From NCBI GenBank assembly GCA_025980325.1, contig JAICXQ010000004.1, forward strand, positions 16,758 through 80,757: a stretch of DNA of 64,000 bases, in the 5' to 3' direction. Below the pieces are notes generated by a model that saw nothing but the letters and a program-made list of their open reading frames with translations, made no database searches and had not been told where the DNA came from. This document shows positions 1 through 10,497 of the stretch, piece by piece (within the stretch, counting starts at the first letter, position 1; each line of letters opens with the position of its first letter). The DNA is from Frankiales bacterium. GTDB taxonomy: Bacteria > Actinomycetota > Actinomycetes > JAFAQI01. The translations under genes and the position numbers were made by a program.

Positions 1-2
1 AG

Positions 3-1613
3 GCCCGCCATCCCAGTTCGCTGTTCCCGAACGACGTGCTGCATCCGGGTGGTCTGACCCTGCACGTCGACGCGTTCGCCGACCTGGGTGCGGTCATCGT
101 CGGCACCGCAGGCCTCGGTCTGCTGCTGCGGCTGACGCCGCTGGGCACGCAGATCCGCGCGGTCGTCGACCGGCGCGATCTCGCCGAGCTGTCCGGCGTC
201 AATGCCGATCGGGTAGCGGCGATCGGCTGGGCGCTCGGCTCGGTGTTCGCCGCGTTGACCGGCATCCTGCTCGCGTCGCAACTGTCGCTCGATTCGTTCA
301 ACCTCACCTGGGTGGTGTTGGAGACGTTCGCGATGCCGGTGATCGCCGGGCTGACCAACATCCCGATCGCGGTCGGCGCCGGCATCGCCCTGGGCATCGG
401 GTCGAGCGAGATGAACCTGTTCTCGCCCGGTATCGGCCCGGTGCTCGACATCTGGAACGCGTTGCACGCCAACTTGCCGGTGGTCCTGCTGCTGCTCGCG
501 CTGCTGGTGCGCAAGCGGCTCGCGCAAAGCGGCGGCGACGCCGGCATCGCGACGACGTTCGCGCAGCGCCGTGCGGTCGAGCCGACGATCCCCGCGATGG
601 CCTTGCAGTACGGGCTCGCGGCGGTGGTGGCGTTCGCGCCGTTGCTGTTCGATCCGGTGCATCTGCGCGAAGCGCAGGAGGTGCCCGCGCTGGCGATCAT
701 CTTCGTCTCGATCGTCGCGGTCACCGGTTACAGCGGGCAGATCTCGCTCGGTCAGGCGGGGTACGCCGGCGTCGGCGCGCTGTTCTTCGCGAAGGTGAGC
801 GGCGACACTCCGGAACTCGTCGCGTTGCTCATCGGTGTGCTCGCGGCCGGCATCGTGGGTTTCGCCACCGGCTATCCCGCCATCCGCCGCCGCGGGTTGT
901 TCCTCGCGTTGACGACGTTCGCCGTCGGCACCTTCGTCAGCCGCTTCGTCTTCCAGCAGCCGTACTTCACGAACGGCGTGACGGTACGGCGGCCGTCGGT
1001 GTTCGGCTGGTCCCTCGCCGGCGACCATGCGTTCTACCTGTTCGAGCTCGCGCTGCTCGCGATCGCGTTCCTCATCATGTACAACCTGCGCTCCGGATCA
1101 CTCGGCCGCTCGCTGATCGCGATCCGCGACAACGAAGACGGCGCGCGCGCGGTCGGGGTCGACGTGCGTGCGTTGAAGGTCATCATCTTCACCGTCAGCG
1201 CGATGCTCGCCGGTCTCGGCGGCGCGCTGCTCGCGCAGCAGAAAGTCACCTTCGATCCGAGCGACTTCGATCCGCTCGCGGCGAGCTTGCCGTGGTTCAC
1301 CGTCGTCGTGGTGTTCGGTGCGGACAGCGCGGTCGCGGCGGTCGCCGGTGCGGCTCTCGTCGTACTCGTCAACTCCCTCGCCGGGCAGGTCGGCGCGTAC
1401 GAGATCCTCGTCGGGCTGCTGGCCGCGTTCCTCGGCCGGCTGCCCGGCGGGGTCGCCGAGTTGAACCGGCGCGTTCTCGAATGGGTGATGACGCCGCGGG
1501 CGTTGATGCGCCGGTATGCGCAGCACACGGCGCCGCGGCCGGTGCCGGTGCTGTCCGAGCGCGGGCGAGCGGCACTCGACCGGCTGCACGCCGCGAGGGC
1601 GAGCCGGTCGTGA
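3..1613 (+). CDS. Branched-chain amino acid-type ABC permease, LivH-LivM fusion (5' end cut)
   Basis: The reading frame is open to the first base of the window, so the N-terminus is missing. The first ~165 residues match the C-terminal half of a LivH permease (TPLGTQIRAVVDRRDLAELSG, then a hydrophobic segment with GSVFAALTGIL). The remainder is a complete LivM permease (VTGYSGQISLGQAGYAGVGA; EDGARAVGVDV followed by a long hydrophobic run). LivH and LivM are normally separate inner-membrane subunits; here they are one polypeptide. The stop overlaps the GTG of the following ATPase gene (GTGA), so the two are translationally coupled. The substrate is not determined; the candidate receptor at 3109-4623 sits at the end of a thiamine operon. 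Confidence 0.9.
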   Translation, partial: ARHPSSLFPNDVLHPGGLTLHVDAFADLGAVIVGTAGLGLLLRLTPLGTQIRAVVDRRDLAELSGVNADRVAAIGWALGSVFAALTGILLASQLSLDSFNLTWVVLETFAMPVIAGLTNIPIAVGAGIALGIGSSEMNLFSPGIGPVLDIWNALHANLPVVLLLLALLVRKRLAQSGGDAGIATTFAQRRAVEPTIPAMALQYGLAAVVAFAPLLFDPVHLREAQEVPALAIIFVSIVAVTGYSGQISLGQAGYAGVGALFFAKVSGDTPELVALLIGVLAAGIVGFATGYPAIRRRGLFLALTTFAVGTFVSRFVFQQPYFTNGVTVRRPSVFGWSLAGDHAFYLFELALLAIAFLIMYNLRSGSLGRSLIAIRDNEDGARAVGVDVRALKVIIFTVSAMLAGLGGALLAQQKVTFDPSDFDPLAASLPWFTVVVVFGADSAVAAVAGAALVVLVNSLAGQVGAYEILVGLLAAFLGRLPGGVAELNRRVLEWVMTPRALMRRYAQHTAPRPVPVLSERGRAALDRLHAARASRS

Positions 1614-2401
1614 GCGGCGCACGCCTGGAAGGCATCGGCATCACCCGCCGGTACGGCGGCCTCACCGCCGTCGACGACGTCTCCGTCGTCGCCGAACCGG
1701 GCACCGTGACCGCGTTGATCGGCCCGAACGGCGCCGGCAAGACGACGCTCTTCCAGTGCCTGACTGGGGCGGAGCGACCCGACGCCGGCCGGGTGCTGCT
1801 CGACGGTCGCGACATCACGAAGCTGTCGTCGGACGCGCGGGCCCGGCTCGGCATCGGTCGCACGTTCCAGCGGCTCGCGGTGTTCCCGACGATGACGGTC
1901 GGCGACAACCTCAGCGTCGGCGCCGAGAACCGGTCGAGCGGTCCGAGCCTCGTGCGCAACGGCAAGTTGGTGCTGGGTGTCTTCGGGTTCCCGTTCGAGA
2001 ACACCGCCCGGGACCGCCGTACCGTCGAGGAAACGTTGCAGTTGTTGCGTTTGGACGAGGTGCGCGACACCCCTGCCGGTGCACTTCCGACCGGCACGCT
2101 GCGCCTGGTCGAGTTGGGCCGGGCGCTGTGCAACGGGCCGTCGGTGCTGTTGCTGGACGAGCCGGCAAGCGGGCTCGACACGACCGAGACCGACAACCTC
2201 CAACACGTGATCCGTCGGGTCGCTGCCGAAGGCGTCGCCGTACTGCTGGTCGAGCACGACGTCGACCTCGTCTTCGACGTCGCCGACACCGTGTACGCGA
2301 TGGCCGAGGGGCGGCTGATCGCGTCCGGCCGGCCCGACGACGTACGCGCGCATCCCGCCGTGCAGGCGGCGTACCTCGACGTGTCCGCGAGCGACGCATG
2401 A
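1610..2401 (+). CDS. livG: ABC transporter ATP-binding protein, LivG type
   Basis: A 263-residue cytoplasmic ATPase. Walker A is GPNGAGKTT, Walker B is SVLLLDEPASGLD, and the H-loop is in LVEHDVDLVFDVADTVYAM. The ABC signature is weak: the usual LSGGQ position reads LPTGTLRLVELGRAL, a variation tolerated in some actinobacterial LivG proteins. The GTG start at 1610 overlaps the permease stop. Longer in-frame extensions upstream run through the permease gene and were rejected. The end overlaps livF by ATGA. With livF it should form the ATPase pair of the importer. Confidence 0.9.
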   Translation: MSGARLEGIGITRRYGGLTAVDDVSVVAEPGTVTALIGPNGAGKTTLFQCLTGAERPDAGRVLLDGRDITKLSSDARARLGIGRTFQRLAVFPTMTVGDNLSVGAENRSSGPSLVRNGKLVLGVFGFPFENTARDRRTVEETLQLLRLDEVRDTPAGALPTGTLRLVELGRALCNGPSVLLLDEPASGLDTTETDNLQHVIRRVAAEGVAVLLVEHDVDLVFDVADTVYAMAEGRLIASGRPDDVRAHPAVQAAYLDVSASDA

Positions 2402-3108
2402 GCATCGAACTGTCGCTGCGCGAACTCCGAGCCGGGTACGGCGCGGTCGAGGTGCTGCACGGGGTGTCTCTGGATGTGCCGGCCGGCGCGCTGACCGCCC
2501 TGCTCGGCCCGAACGGCGCGGGCAAGACGACGCTGCTGTCGGTGGTCGCCGGGCTGCTGCCGGCGCGCGCCGGGCAGGTCGTCTGGGGCGGTCGCGACGT
2601 CACGCACGTGCCACCGGACGCGCGGGCGCGCGGGGGCATGGCGCTGGTGCCCGAACGCCGGGGCATCTTCACCGACCTGTCGGTGCGCGAGAACCTCGAG
2701 ATCTTCGCCGGTCGCGGTGAGCCGGCGGATGCGGCATTCGCGGCGTTCCCGGTGCTCGCCGACCGGCTCGGTCAACGCGCCGGAAGCCTCTCCGGTGGCG
2801 AGCAGCAGATGCTGGCGATGTCGCGGGTGATGCTGCGCGATCCGCGGCTCATGCTGCTCGACGAGATCTCGCTGGGGTTGGCGCCGCGGGTCACCCGGCG
2901 GCTGTTCGACGTGGTCGGCGAGTTGGCGCGTACAGGCACGACGGTGCTGCTCGTCGATCAATACCTCTCCGATGCGTTGCGATTGGCCGACATCGTGTAC
3001 GTGCTGGCGCGCGGCGAGGTGGCGTTCGCGGGCGAGCCGGCCGAGCTGGCCGGTCGTACGCTGCCGGGCTACGTCACGCCGGTCGCGGCGCAGGAGTTGC
3101 GCCGCTAA
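2398..3108 (+). CDS. livF: ABC transporter ATP-binding protein, LivF type
   Basis: A 236-residue ATPase. Walker A is GPNGAGKTT, the signature LSGGEQQMLAMSRVML is canonical, Walker B is LMLLDEISLGLAP, and the C-terminus (LVDQYLSDALRLADIVYVL) is typical of LivF. The ATG at 2398 overlaps the livG stop, giving three coupled genes for permease, LivG and LivF. The stop codon abuts the stop of the convergent receptor gene at 3109 with no gap, so no terminator lies between them. Confidence 0.92.
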   Translation: MSIELSLRELRAGYGAVEVLHGVSLDVPAGALTALLGPNGAGKTTLLSVVAGLLPARAGQVVWGGRDVTHVPPDARARGGMALVPERRGIFTDLSVRENLEIFAGRGEPADAAFAAFPVLADRLGQRAGSLSGGEQQMLAMSRVMLRDPRLMLLDEISLGLAPRVTRRLFDVVGELARTGTTVLLVDQYLSDALRLADIVYVLARGEVAFAGEPAELAGRTLPGYVTPVAAQELRR

Positions 3109-4619
3109 CTACTGCGCCGAGTAGGGCCACTCGTGCACGGTGAAGCAGTTCTTGTCCATGTCCGGAACCTGCGTCACCCAGCCGTGGGCCGAGTCCTGCC
3201 AGCGCGCGACGTTGATGCAGTTGGTCTGCGGCTCGCGGGGTGTGCTGCGTTCCTCGAAATAGCGCGGCACCAGCAACCCGTCCCCGTCGTACGGATGCGC
3301 CGGTCCGGCGTTCATGAACTTCTCGACACAGCGCCGGGTGACGTCGGCGCCGCACGACGCGACCGCGTCGGCCAGCCATTGCCCGCCGGCCCAGCCTTCC
3401 AGCGCCCACTCCGAGAGCTGGTCCGCGCCGCCGTGTCCATCCGCGGCCATCTGCTGGCGGAACGCCGCTACGCCCGGATACTTCGTGTCCTCGTAGTTGC
3501 GCGTCATCCCGGTCGCGAACAACTTGTTCCGGCACTTCGGCGAGTCGGTGTAGTCGCTGTCGATCGACTGTTCCCAACTCTGCGTCGTGAGCACCTTCGC
3601 CTGCAACGTGTCGGAGACGCCGTTGTCGTCGAGTGCCTTGCACAGCCGGACGTTGCCCTCACGGTCGATCGTGTCGTAGACGTACTTCACGCCCTGGTTC
3701 TTGAACGCGATCGCGACCGAGTCGTAGTCCGGCAGCGCGAAGTTCACGGTCTTCACGACGACCTTGTATCCCTCGTGCTGCAACCCGTTCGCGATGCTGT
3801 TGCCGAACCGCGTCGACGCCGACTGGTTGTAGTCGACGACACCGGCGACGAGCGGCACGCTCTGATACTTCGTCTTGAAATAGCGATAGATCTCGGTGCC
3901 GCCGTAGAGCTGGCCTTTGATGCCGACCTGCTTGCCGTCGCGCGGGTACTCCTCGCCGTAGATGTCCCACATGTGCGGGTACTGGTTGTACGCGTTGTCG
4001 ATCGGCTGGCCGCCGATGTCCGGCACGCCCTTGCTGTTGACGTACGCCGCGCCCGAGTACGTCAGGATCGCGTTGCTGGCGAACGCGAAGACCTTGTCCG
4101 AGTCGACGAGTTGGTGCACGCACGTGTTGTTCTGGTCGCCGCTGCCCTGGTCGTCGCAGAACCTCAGCACGAGTTGCCGGCCGTGCACGCCGCCGTGCGC
4201 GTTGGTCCAGTGGATGAACGCCTCGAGCCCGTACGTCGGACCGACGAACGCGCGCGGATCGAACGGATTCGTCTTGCTGACGATGTTGCCGACCGTGATG
4301 GTCGTCGGCGTCACGCCGATGTCGGACGCGGTGTTTCCCATCGGCCCGGTGCCGCCGCCGTTGCCGCCCTGCGGCCCGCTGCTCGGCCCGGTGCCGGGGC
4401 CTTGCGTCGGCACCCCGCCCGGTCCGACCGGACCGCTCGTCGCGTCGGGTCCGGCGCCCGGACCGTTGGTCGCCTGCGGCCCCGACTGGCCGGACTGAAG
4501 TTGCTGCGCGCGCTCGAACGCCCCGTTGGACAACCTGGTCCCGCAAGCGGCGAGGAGCAACGTGCTGACCGCGAGTGCGCCGGCCAACCGCCGGGGAGGC
4601 GCCATAACGGACCATTGTG

Positions 4620-4623
<4 letters not shown>
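3109..4623 (-). CDS. Periplasmic-binding-protein lipoprotein, type 1 (HAAT/LivK-like)
   Basis: A 504-residue extracytoplasmic receptor. The N-terminus carries a lipoprotein signal with lipobox LLLAACG. A Gly/Pro-rich flexible linker of ~60 residues follows, then a PBP1-type fold beginning at GVTPTTITVGNIVSK, with FVGPTYGLEAFIHWTNAHGG typical of amino-acid or short-amide receptors. The ATG at 4623 overlaps the upstream stop (ATGA); an internal ATG at 4605 just before the hydrophobic core is an alternative. It converges on the permease/ATPase genes, which lack their own receptor, and it is the last gene of the thiO-thiS-thiG operon. The ligand could therefore be a thiamine precursor or an amino acid; this is inference. 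Confidence 0.85.
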
Positions 4624-6034
<1,411 letters not shown>

Positions 6035-6038
<4 letters not shown>

Positions 6039-7090
6039 GCCGACACCTCCGCGAGCATGCGGCCGTGCAGCACGAGTTCGGCGACGGCGTCGGCCGTGAT
6101 CGGCGCGAGCAGTACGCCGTTGCGGTAGTGCCCGGTGGCGACGACGAGCCCGGGGCCGGCGGCTTCGATGACCGGCGTGTTGTCCGGCGTCGCCGGCCGC
6201 AGCCCGGTGCTCACCTCGACGAGTTCCATTTCGAGTGTCGCCGGGAGCAGCAGTTGTGCGTCGCGCAACAACTCGTAGACCGCGCCGGCCCGTGGGCTCT
6301 CGTCGTACCCGGCCTCTTCGCTGGACGCGCCGACGACGATCTCGCCGTCCTCGCGCGGGACGAGGTAGACCGGGTTGCCGCGCACCGAACCGCGCAGCAC
6401 GTGATCGATGACCGGCTTGCGTGATCGCAGCCGCAGCGTCTGCCCCTTGACCGGTCGCAGCCCGGCGATTGCCGGCCCGCCGGAGATCTGACCGGAACGA
6501 GCGCCGGCCGCGACGACGACGGTGCCGGCGGCGATGACGTCACCGTCGGCGAGCGTCACCGCGCCCGTCGCGATCGACGCGACCGGTTGCCGTACGACCT
6601 GCGCGCCGTCGAGCAGCGCGTCATGCAGCCGGCGCGGATCGACCGAATGGTCGTCGGCGGCGAACAGCCCGCCGGACAACCCCGGCGCGACCGCGGGCTC
6701 GAGGGCACGCAGTTCGCGTGCGGTCAACAGCTCGGACGTCAGGCCGAGGCTCTTGTGCAACTGCGCGAGATCGCGCAGGGCGGCGAGGTCGGCCGCATCC
6801 CACGCCGCGACGACGGTGCCGGTCTGCCGGTAGCCGACGTCGGCACCGAGCTCGGCGACGAAATCGGGATAGCGGCGCGCGGAGGCAAGGTTGAGCCGCA
6901 GCAGCCGCTCCTCGCCGTAGTGCAGCTCGGTGACCGGCGCCAGCATGCCGGCGGCCGCGTGCGTTGCACCGAGTCCGGGCGCCGGGTCGACGACGGTCAC
7001 CGCAGCACCATGCGTCGCGAGCCGCCAGGCAATCGCGGCGCCGATGATCCCGCCACCGACGACGACGACATCCGCAGAAGTTGTGCGCAT
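6035..7090 (-). CDS. thiO: Glycine oxidase ThiO
   Basis: A 351-residue FAD-dependent oxidase of the DAO family. It oxidises glycine to the imine used by ThiG. The Rossmann motif [15 protein letters not shown] lies near residue 10, followed by [15 protein letters not shown]. The C-terminal FAD contact region is [15 protein letters not shown] and [16 protein letters not shown], a signature of ThiO. It is the first gene of the operon thiO-thiS-thiG-CmpB-like-receptor. No TPP riboswitch is visible in the 33-bp gap to the divergent thiE. Confidence 0.95.
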
Positions 7091-7123
7091 TTATCTCCAC
7101 GCTACGCCGCTACTGTCGGGCGG
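7091..7123. promoter_or_regulatory. Divergent thiO/thiE promoter region (predicted)
   Basis: Only 33 bp separate the two start codons. On the + strand TACTGT (7111-7116) fits a TANNNT -10 box and ends 7 nt before the thiE GTG, which predicts a leaderless transcript. On the - strand TAGCGT lies about 8 bases before a short GGAG-containing leader of thiO. No THI-box aptamer fits in this gap. The -10 assignments are by eye. Confidence 0.4.
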
Positions 7124-7777
7124 GTGGATGCTCGGGCGGCGCTCGCGGACGCGCGGTTGTACCTCTGCACCGATGCGCGGCGCGCGCGCGACGACCTCGC
7201 CGAATTCCTCGACACGGTGTTGCGTAGCGGAGTCGATGTCGTCCAGCTGCGTGAGAAGGGGCTGGAGGCGCGCGAGGAGCTGTCGCTGCTCGAAGTCTTC
7301 GCGACCGCCGCCGAACGGCACGGCAAGTTGTGGTCGGTCAACGACCGCGCCGACATCGCTGCGATCAGCGGCGCGCCGGTGCTGCACCTCGGGCAGGACG
7401 ACCTGCCGGTGGCGGCGGCGCGACGCCTCGTCGGCGACGGCGTCGCCATCGGCCGGTCGAGTCACAGCGCGGCGCAGTTCGACGCCGAGATCGCCGACGC
7501 CCCAGTCGATTACGTGTGCGCCGGTCCGACGTGGGTGACCCCGACCAAGCCCGGCCGGCCGGCCGCCGGTCTCGGTCTACTGACACACGCCGCGAGCGCG
7601 GCCGGCACCCGGCCGTGGTTCGCGATCGGCGGCATCGACCTGTCCAACCTCGACGAGGTGATCGCCCGCGGCGCCCGGCGAATCGTCGTCGTACGGGCGA
7701 TCACCGAAGCAGACGATCCCGGTGCGGCCGCGGCCGAGTTCGCCAGGGCGCTGCGAGACCGTCGAACCGGAACGTAA
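7124..7777 (+). CDS. thiE: Thiamine phosphate synthase
   Basis: A 217-residue TIM barrel that joins HMP pyrophosphate and thiazole phosphate to give thiamine phosphate. Motifs seen are [48 protein letters not shown] and the phosphate-binding [28 protein letters not shown]. The GTG at 7124 matches the usual N-terminus; longer in-frame openings run antisense through thiO. There is no Shine-Dalgarno, consistent with leaderless expression. The next gene converges with no gap. Confidence 0.95.
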   Translation: MDARAALADARLYLCTDARRARDDLAEFLDTVLRSGVDVVQLREKGLEAREELSLLEVFATAAERHGKLWSVNDRADIAAISGAPVLHLGQDDLPVAAARRLVGDGVAIGRSSHSAAQFDAEIADAPVDYVCAGPTWVTPTKPGRPAAGLGLLTHAASAAGTRPWFAIGGIDLSNLDEVIARGARRIVVVRAITEADDPGAAAAEFARALRDRRTGT

Positions 7778-8221
7778 TCACGTCGCGGCCGCGACGACGG
7801 GTTGCGGGATGAACACCTGCTCGACTTTCGGCAGGCACGTCGGGGTGCCGGCATCGACCGACTGGCACAACTCCACGTCGTCGGTCGGACTCGCCTCATA
7901 CTCGATCTGCACGAAGTCTTCCTGGTAACCGGTGCCGACAGTTTCGATCCGGGTTCCAGGACGTTCGACGCCGTCGACCTCGATCCAGCAGGAAACGTCG
8001 GCGAAGACCGGTTCGTGGTTTGCATCCAGCGTGGCCGACAGGTCGCCGATAACGCCCTGGTCGTTGCCATTGGTGACGAGCGTGTCTTGCACCGTATCGG
8101 CATAGCAGCCGCCGGCCATGGTCCCGACCGTCGCCTGCGCGGCTGGGGCCAGCAGTAGCGTCCAACCCGCCGTCGCCGCGGTCAGCAGGACGAGGGCAGC
8201 AGCTCTCCTGCGGATTCTCAT
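7778..8221 (-). CDS. Secreted protein of unknown function
   Basis: A 147-residue protein with a clear Sec signal peptide: MRIRRRAAALVLL, a hydrophobic core, and a probable cleavage site after APAAQA. The mature ~115 residues are acidic and contain four cysteines (GGCYAD, SCWIE, ELCQS, PTCLP) that could form two disulfides. No family was recognised. It lies 30 bp after the thiD stop on the same strand and could be the tail of that operon, but nothing links it to thiamine. Confidence 0.75.
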   Translation of the reverse strand: MRIRRRAAALVLLTAATAGWTLLLAPAAQATVGTMAGGCYADTVQDTLVTNGNDQGVIGDLSATLDANHEPVFADVSCWIEVDGVERPGTRIETVGTGYQEDFVQIEYEASPTDDVELCQSVDAGTPTCLPKVEQVFIPQPVVAAAT

Positions 8222-8251
8222 ACGTGGACTACCTGTTCCACTCGCGTTTGC

Positions 8252-9055
8252 TTACGCGCGGATGCGCCAGAAGTGGCCGACGGGACCGCGGCCGGAGCCG
8301 AGCGGGAACGAACCGTCCACTGCCGACGTGATGAACGACTTCGCGGACGCGACCGCCGCAGGTACGTCGAGCCCGCGGGCCAGCGCCGCGGTCGTCGCCG
8401 CGGCCAACGTGTCACCGCTGCCGTGCGTGTGCACCGACGGATGCCGCGGCGCGGTCAACTCGGTGAACGACGAGCCGTCGTACAGGACGTCGACCGCCGC
8501 CGACTCCGGATCGAGGTGACCGCCCTTCACCAGCACCCACTGCGGCCCAAGGTCGAACAACCGTCGGGCCGCCTCGCGCATCCCGGCCGGATCGCGTACC
8601 TCGAGACCGATCAGCACCTTCACCTCGGGCAGGTTCGGCGTCACCAGCACGGCGAGCGGGAACAGCCGCGAAGTCAACGCGTGCACTGCATCGTCCGCCA
8701 GCAACGGATCGCCGTGCTGCGACGCGCACACCGGGTCGACCACCAACGGTCCGAGGTCGACCGAACCGACGACGTCGACAACGGCGTCGACGACGTCGCG
8801 ATTCGCCAGCATCCCTATCTTCGTCGCATCGACGCCGATGTCCGAGGCGACCGCGACGACCTGCTCCGCGACGAACGAACCCGGCAACGCATGCACACCG
8901 ACGACGCCGCGCGAATGCTGCGCCGTCACGGCCGTCACGGCCGACATCCCGTGCACGCCGCAACACAGGAACGTCTTCAGATCCGCTTGCAGCCCGGCGC
9001 CGCCGCCGGAGTCCGACCCCGCGATCGTCAACGCGCGCGGCGGAACGTCCCTCAT
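8252..9055 (-). CDS. thiD: Hydroxymethylpyrimidine/phosphomethylpyrimidine kinase
   Basis: A 267-residue ribokinase-like enzyme that phosphorylates HMP to HMP-P and HMP-PP for thiamine synthesis. Motifs are ALTIAGSDSGGGAGLQADLKTF at the N-terminus, the Cys-rich loop and GMSAVTAVTAQ, VVDPVCASQHG (normally ...SKSG), and HTHGSGDTLAAATTAAL near the C-terminus with the catalytic Asp. The ATG at 9055 overlaps the cytX stop (ATGA). Importer and kinase are therefore coupled downstream of the TPP riboswitch. Confidence 0.94.
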   Translation of the reverse strand: MRDVPPRALTIAGSDSGGGAGLQADLKTFLCCGVHGMSAVTAVTAQHSRGVVGVHALPGSFVAEQVVAVASDIGVDATKIGMLANRDVVDAVVDVVGSVDLGPLVVDPVCASQHGDPLLADDAVHALTSRLFPLAVLVTPNLPEVKVLIGLEVRDPAGMREAARRLFDLGPQWVLVKGGHLDPESAAVDVLYDGSSFTELTAPRHPSVHTHGSGDTLAAATTAALARGLDVPAAVASAKSFITSAVDGSFPLGSGRGPVGHFWRIRA

Positions 9056-10407
9056 CGAGCAAATCGTCGAGACAGCGGCAACGTGAGCACCGCCGCGACG
9101 ACGAACGACAGCAGCGACGCGCTCATCCACGACTGCGGCGTGAACGACAGCCAGTCCGCGACGTGATGCCACGCGCGCGCCCACCAGGTCACGTAACCCG
9201 GATTCACGAGCTGGTACGCCGCAACGCCGAGCAACCACGGTCCGACCATCCACGCGCGCGACGGTGCGTCTTCGCCGACGTTCCAGGCCCGTCGCCGGCC
9301 GAAGAAGTAGTCGACGAGGAACACTGCGGTCAGCGGCACGAACACCGAGCCCAACAGCAGCAGGAAGTTCTGGTAGCTGCCGATTCCGAAGATCAGCGCC
9401 AGCACCGTCGCGGCCGTCCCGATCAGCACGGCGAGCAAGCGACGGTCCGCGCGCGGGACGACGTTCTGCAGCGACACGACGGTCGAGTAACTGTCCGCGA
9501 ACGACTGGTCCAGCTCGCGGGCGACGAGCGCGCCGAACGCGAGCCAGCCGACCGGCACCGCGATGAAGCGCGCGAACATGTCGTGCTGCATGTTCGTGTC
9601 CGAGGCCTGCACGACCGTCAGCAACGCGACGAGACCGAGGACGTAGCAGGCGATCTGCGCGACGCTGTAACCGATCATCGCGGCACCGAACGCCGACCGG
9701 CCGCTGCGGGCATGCCGGGTGTAGTCGCTCGCCAACGGCGCGAACGACACCGCGACCGCGACCGTGTAGTCGGTCCCGGTCCAGAAGCCATTCCAGGTGC
9801 CGTGCGTCAACGACGGCAACGGATGCCGCAGCACCTGCACCAGCAGATACGCCGTGGCCAGCGCGACGACGACGAGCGCGTAACGGCGCAACACCCGCAC
9901 GACCGACAACGGGTAGATGCTCATCAGCGTCGTCAGCGCGCCCGCGATCACGACGTAGGGCCACAAGTGCCCGTGCCAGCCGAACAGTTGCTGCGCGCCT
10001 TGCGAGATCACGACGATCTCGAACACGGCCCAGCCGATGAGCTGTACGACGTTGATCAGCGTCGGCAGGTACGACAGCCGCAGCCCGAACAGCCCGCGCA
10101 GCAACACCATCGCGGGTGCACCGGTCTCCGCGCCCGGCACCGCGGCGGCGGCGAGCATCGCCGTACCCAGCACCGTGCCGACCACGATCGCGAGCGCGGC
10201 GGCCACGAACGACATCGCGTGCACGCCGTCCGGCTGCAAGACGTACACCGCACCGACCGGGCCGAGCAGCGAGATGCCCAGGTTGAACCACAACGCGATC
10301 TGGTCGAGCCAGCCGAGCACCCGCGGCGCCGGTTGATCCAGAGTCAGCGGCGCTTCGACGCCTCGGTTTCCACCAGCAGTTGCAAGCTGTTCGACCGTCG
10401 CCGTCAT
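9052..10407 (-). CDS. cytX: NCS1-family permease, probable hydroxymethylpyrimidine importer
   Basis: A 451-residue, about 12-TM nucleobase:cation symporter-1 protein. It shows LTLDQPAPRVLGWLDQIALW followed by FNLGISLLGPVGA at the first helix, GAPAMVLLRGLFG in the second, and SFAPLASDYTRHARS in the loop typical of CytX/cytosine permeases. NCS1 proteins carry pyrimidines and related bases. The TPP riboswitch in its leader and its coupling to thiD make HMP the best substrate guess. The ATG at 10407 is preceded by GGGAG, which is also the 3' strand of the riboswitch P1 helix. Confidence 0.88.
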   Translation of the reverse strand: MTATVEQLATAGGNRGVEAPLTLDQPAPRVLGWLDQIALWFNLGISLLGPVGAVYVLQPDGVHAMSFVAAALAIVVGTVLGTAMLAAAAVPGAETGAPAMVLLRGLFGLRLSYLPTLINVVQLIGWAVFEIVVISQGAQQLFGWHGHLWPYVVIAGALTTLMSIYPLSVVRVLRRYALVVVALATAYLLVQVLRHPLPSLTHGTWNGFWTGTDYTVAVAVSFAPLASDYTRHARSGRSAFGAAMIGYSVAQIACYVLGLVALLTVVQASDTNMQHDMFARFIAVPVGWLAFGALVARELDQSFADSYSTVVSLQNVVPRADRRLLAVLIGTAATVLALIFGIGSYQNFLLLLGSVFVPLTAVFLVDYFFGRRRAWNVGEDAPSRAWMVGPWLLGVAAYQLVNPGYVTWWARAWHHVADWLSFTPQSWMSASLLSFVVAAVLTLPLSRRFAR

Positions 10408-10410
10408 GGC

Positions 10411-10497
10411 AAGCTCCCTCGGGCCCGCATTACCGGGCCGGTTAGGCGGTCGGCGGCCGGACAGCCGCCCTCTCAGCCCGGTGCTTCCGAGCTCCCG
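10411..10497 (-). promoter_or_regulatory. TPP riboswitch (THI-box) controlling cytX-thiD
   Basis: On the minus strand the conserved elements appear in order: CTGAGAGGG (plus coordinates ~10476-10468), a GC-rich P3 arm, GACCGCCTAACC, then GGTAATGCGGGC and GAGGGA. AGCTC near 10490-10494 can pair with GAGCT near 10413-10417 as P1. That 3' strand holds the cytX Shine-Dalgarno, so ligand binding should hide the ribosome site (translational control). The aptamer overlaps the end of the EamA gene, whose TGA stop lies inside CTGAGA. Confidence 0.93.

Noticed and set aside
1292..3108. Longer N-terminal extensions of LivG and LivF suggested by open frames
   Set aside because: The extensions overlap the preceding genes by hundreds of bases and are low-complexity; the GTGA/ATGA junction starts match family N-termini.
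7091..7123. A TPP riboswitch between thiO and thiE
   Set aside because: Only 33 bp are available and none of the CTGAGA or GGTAATGC elements is present.
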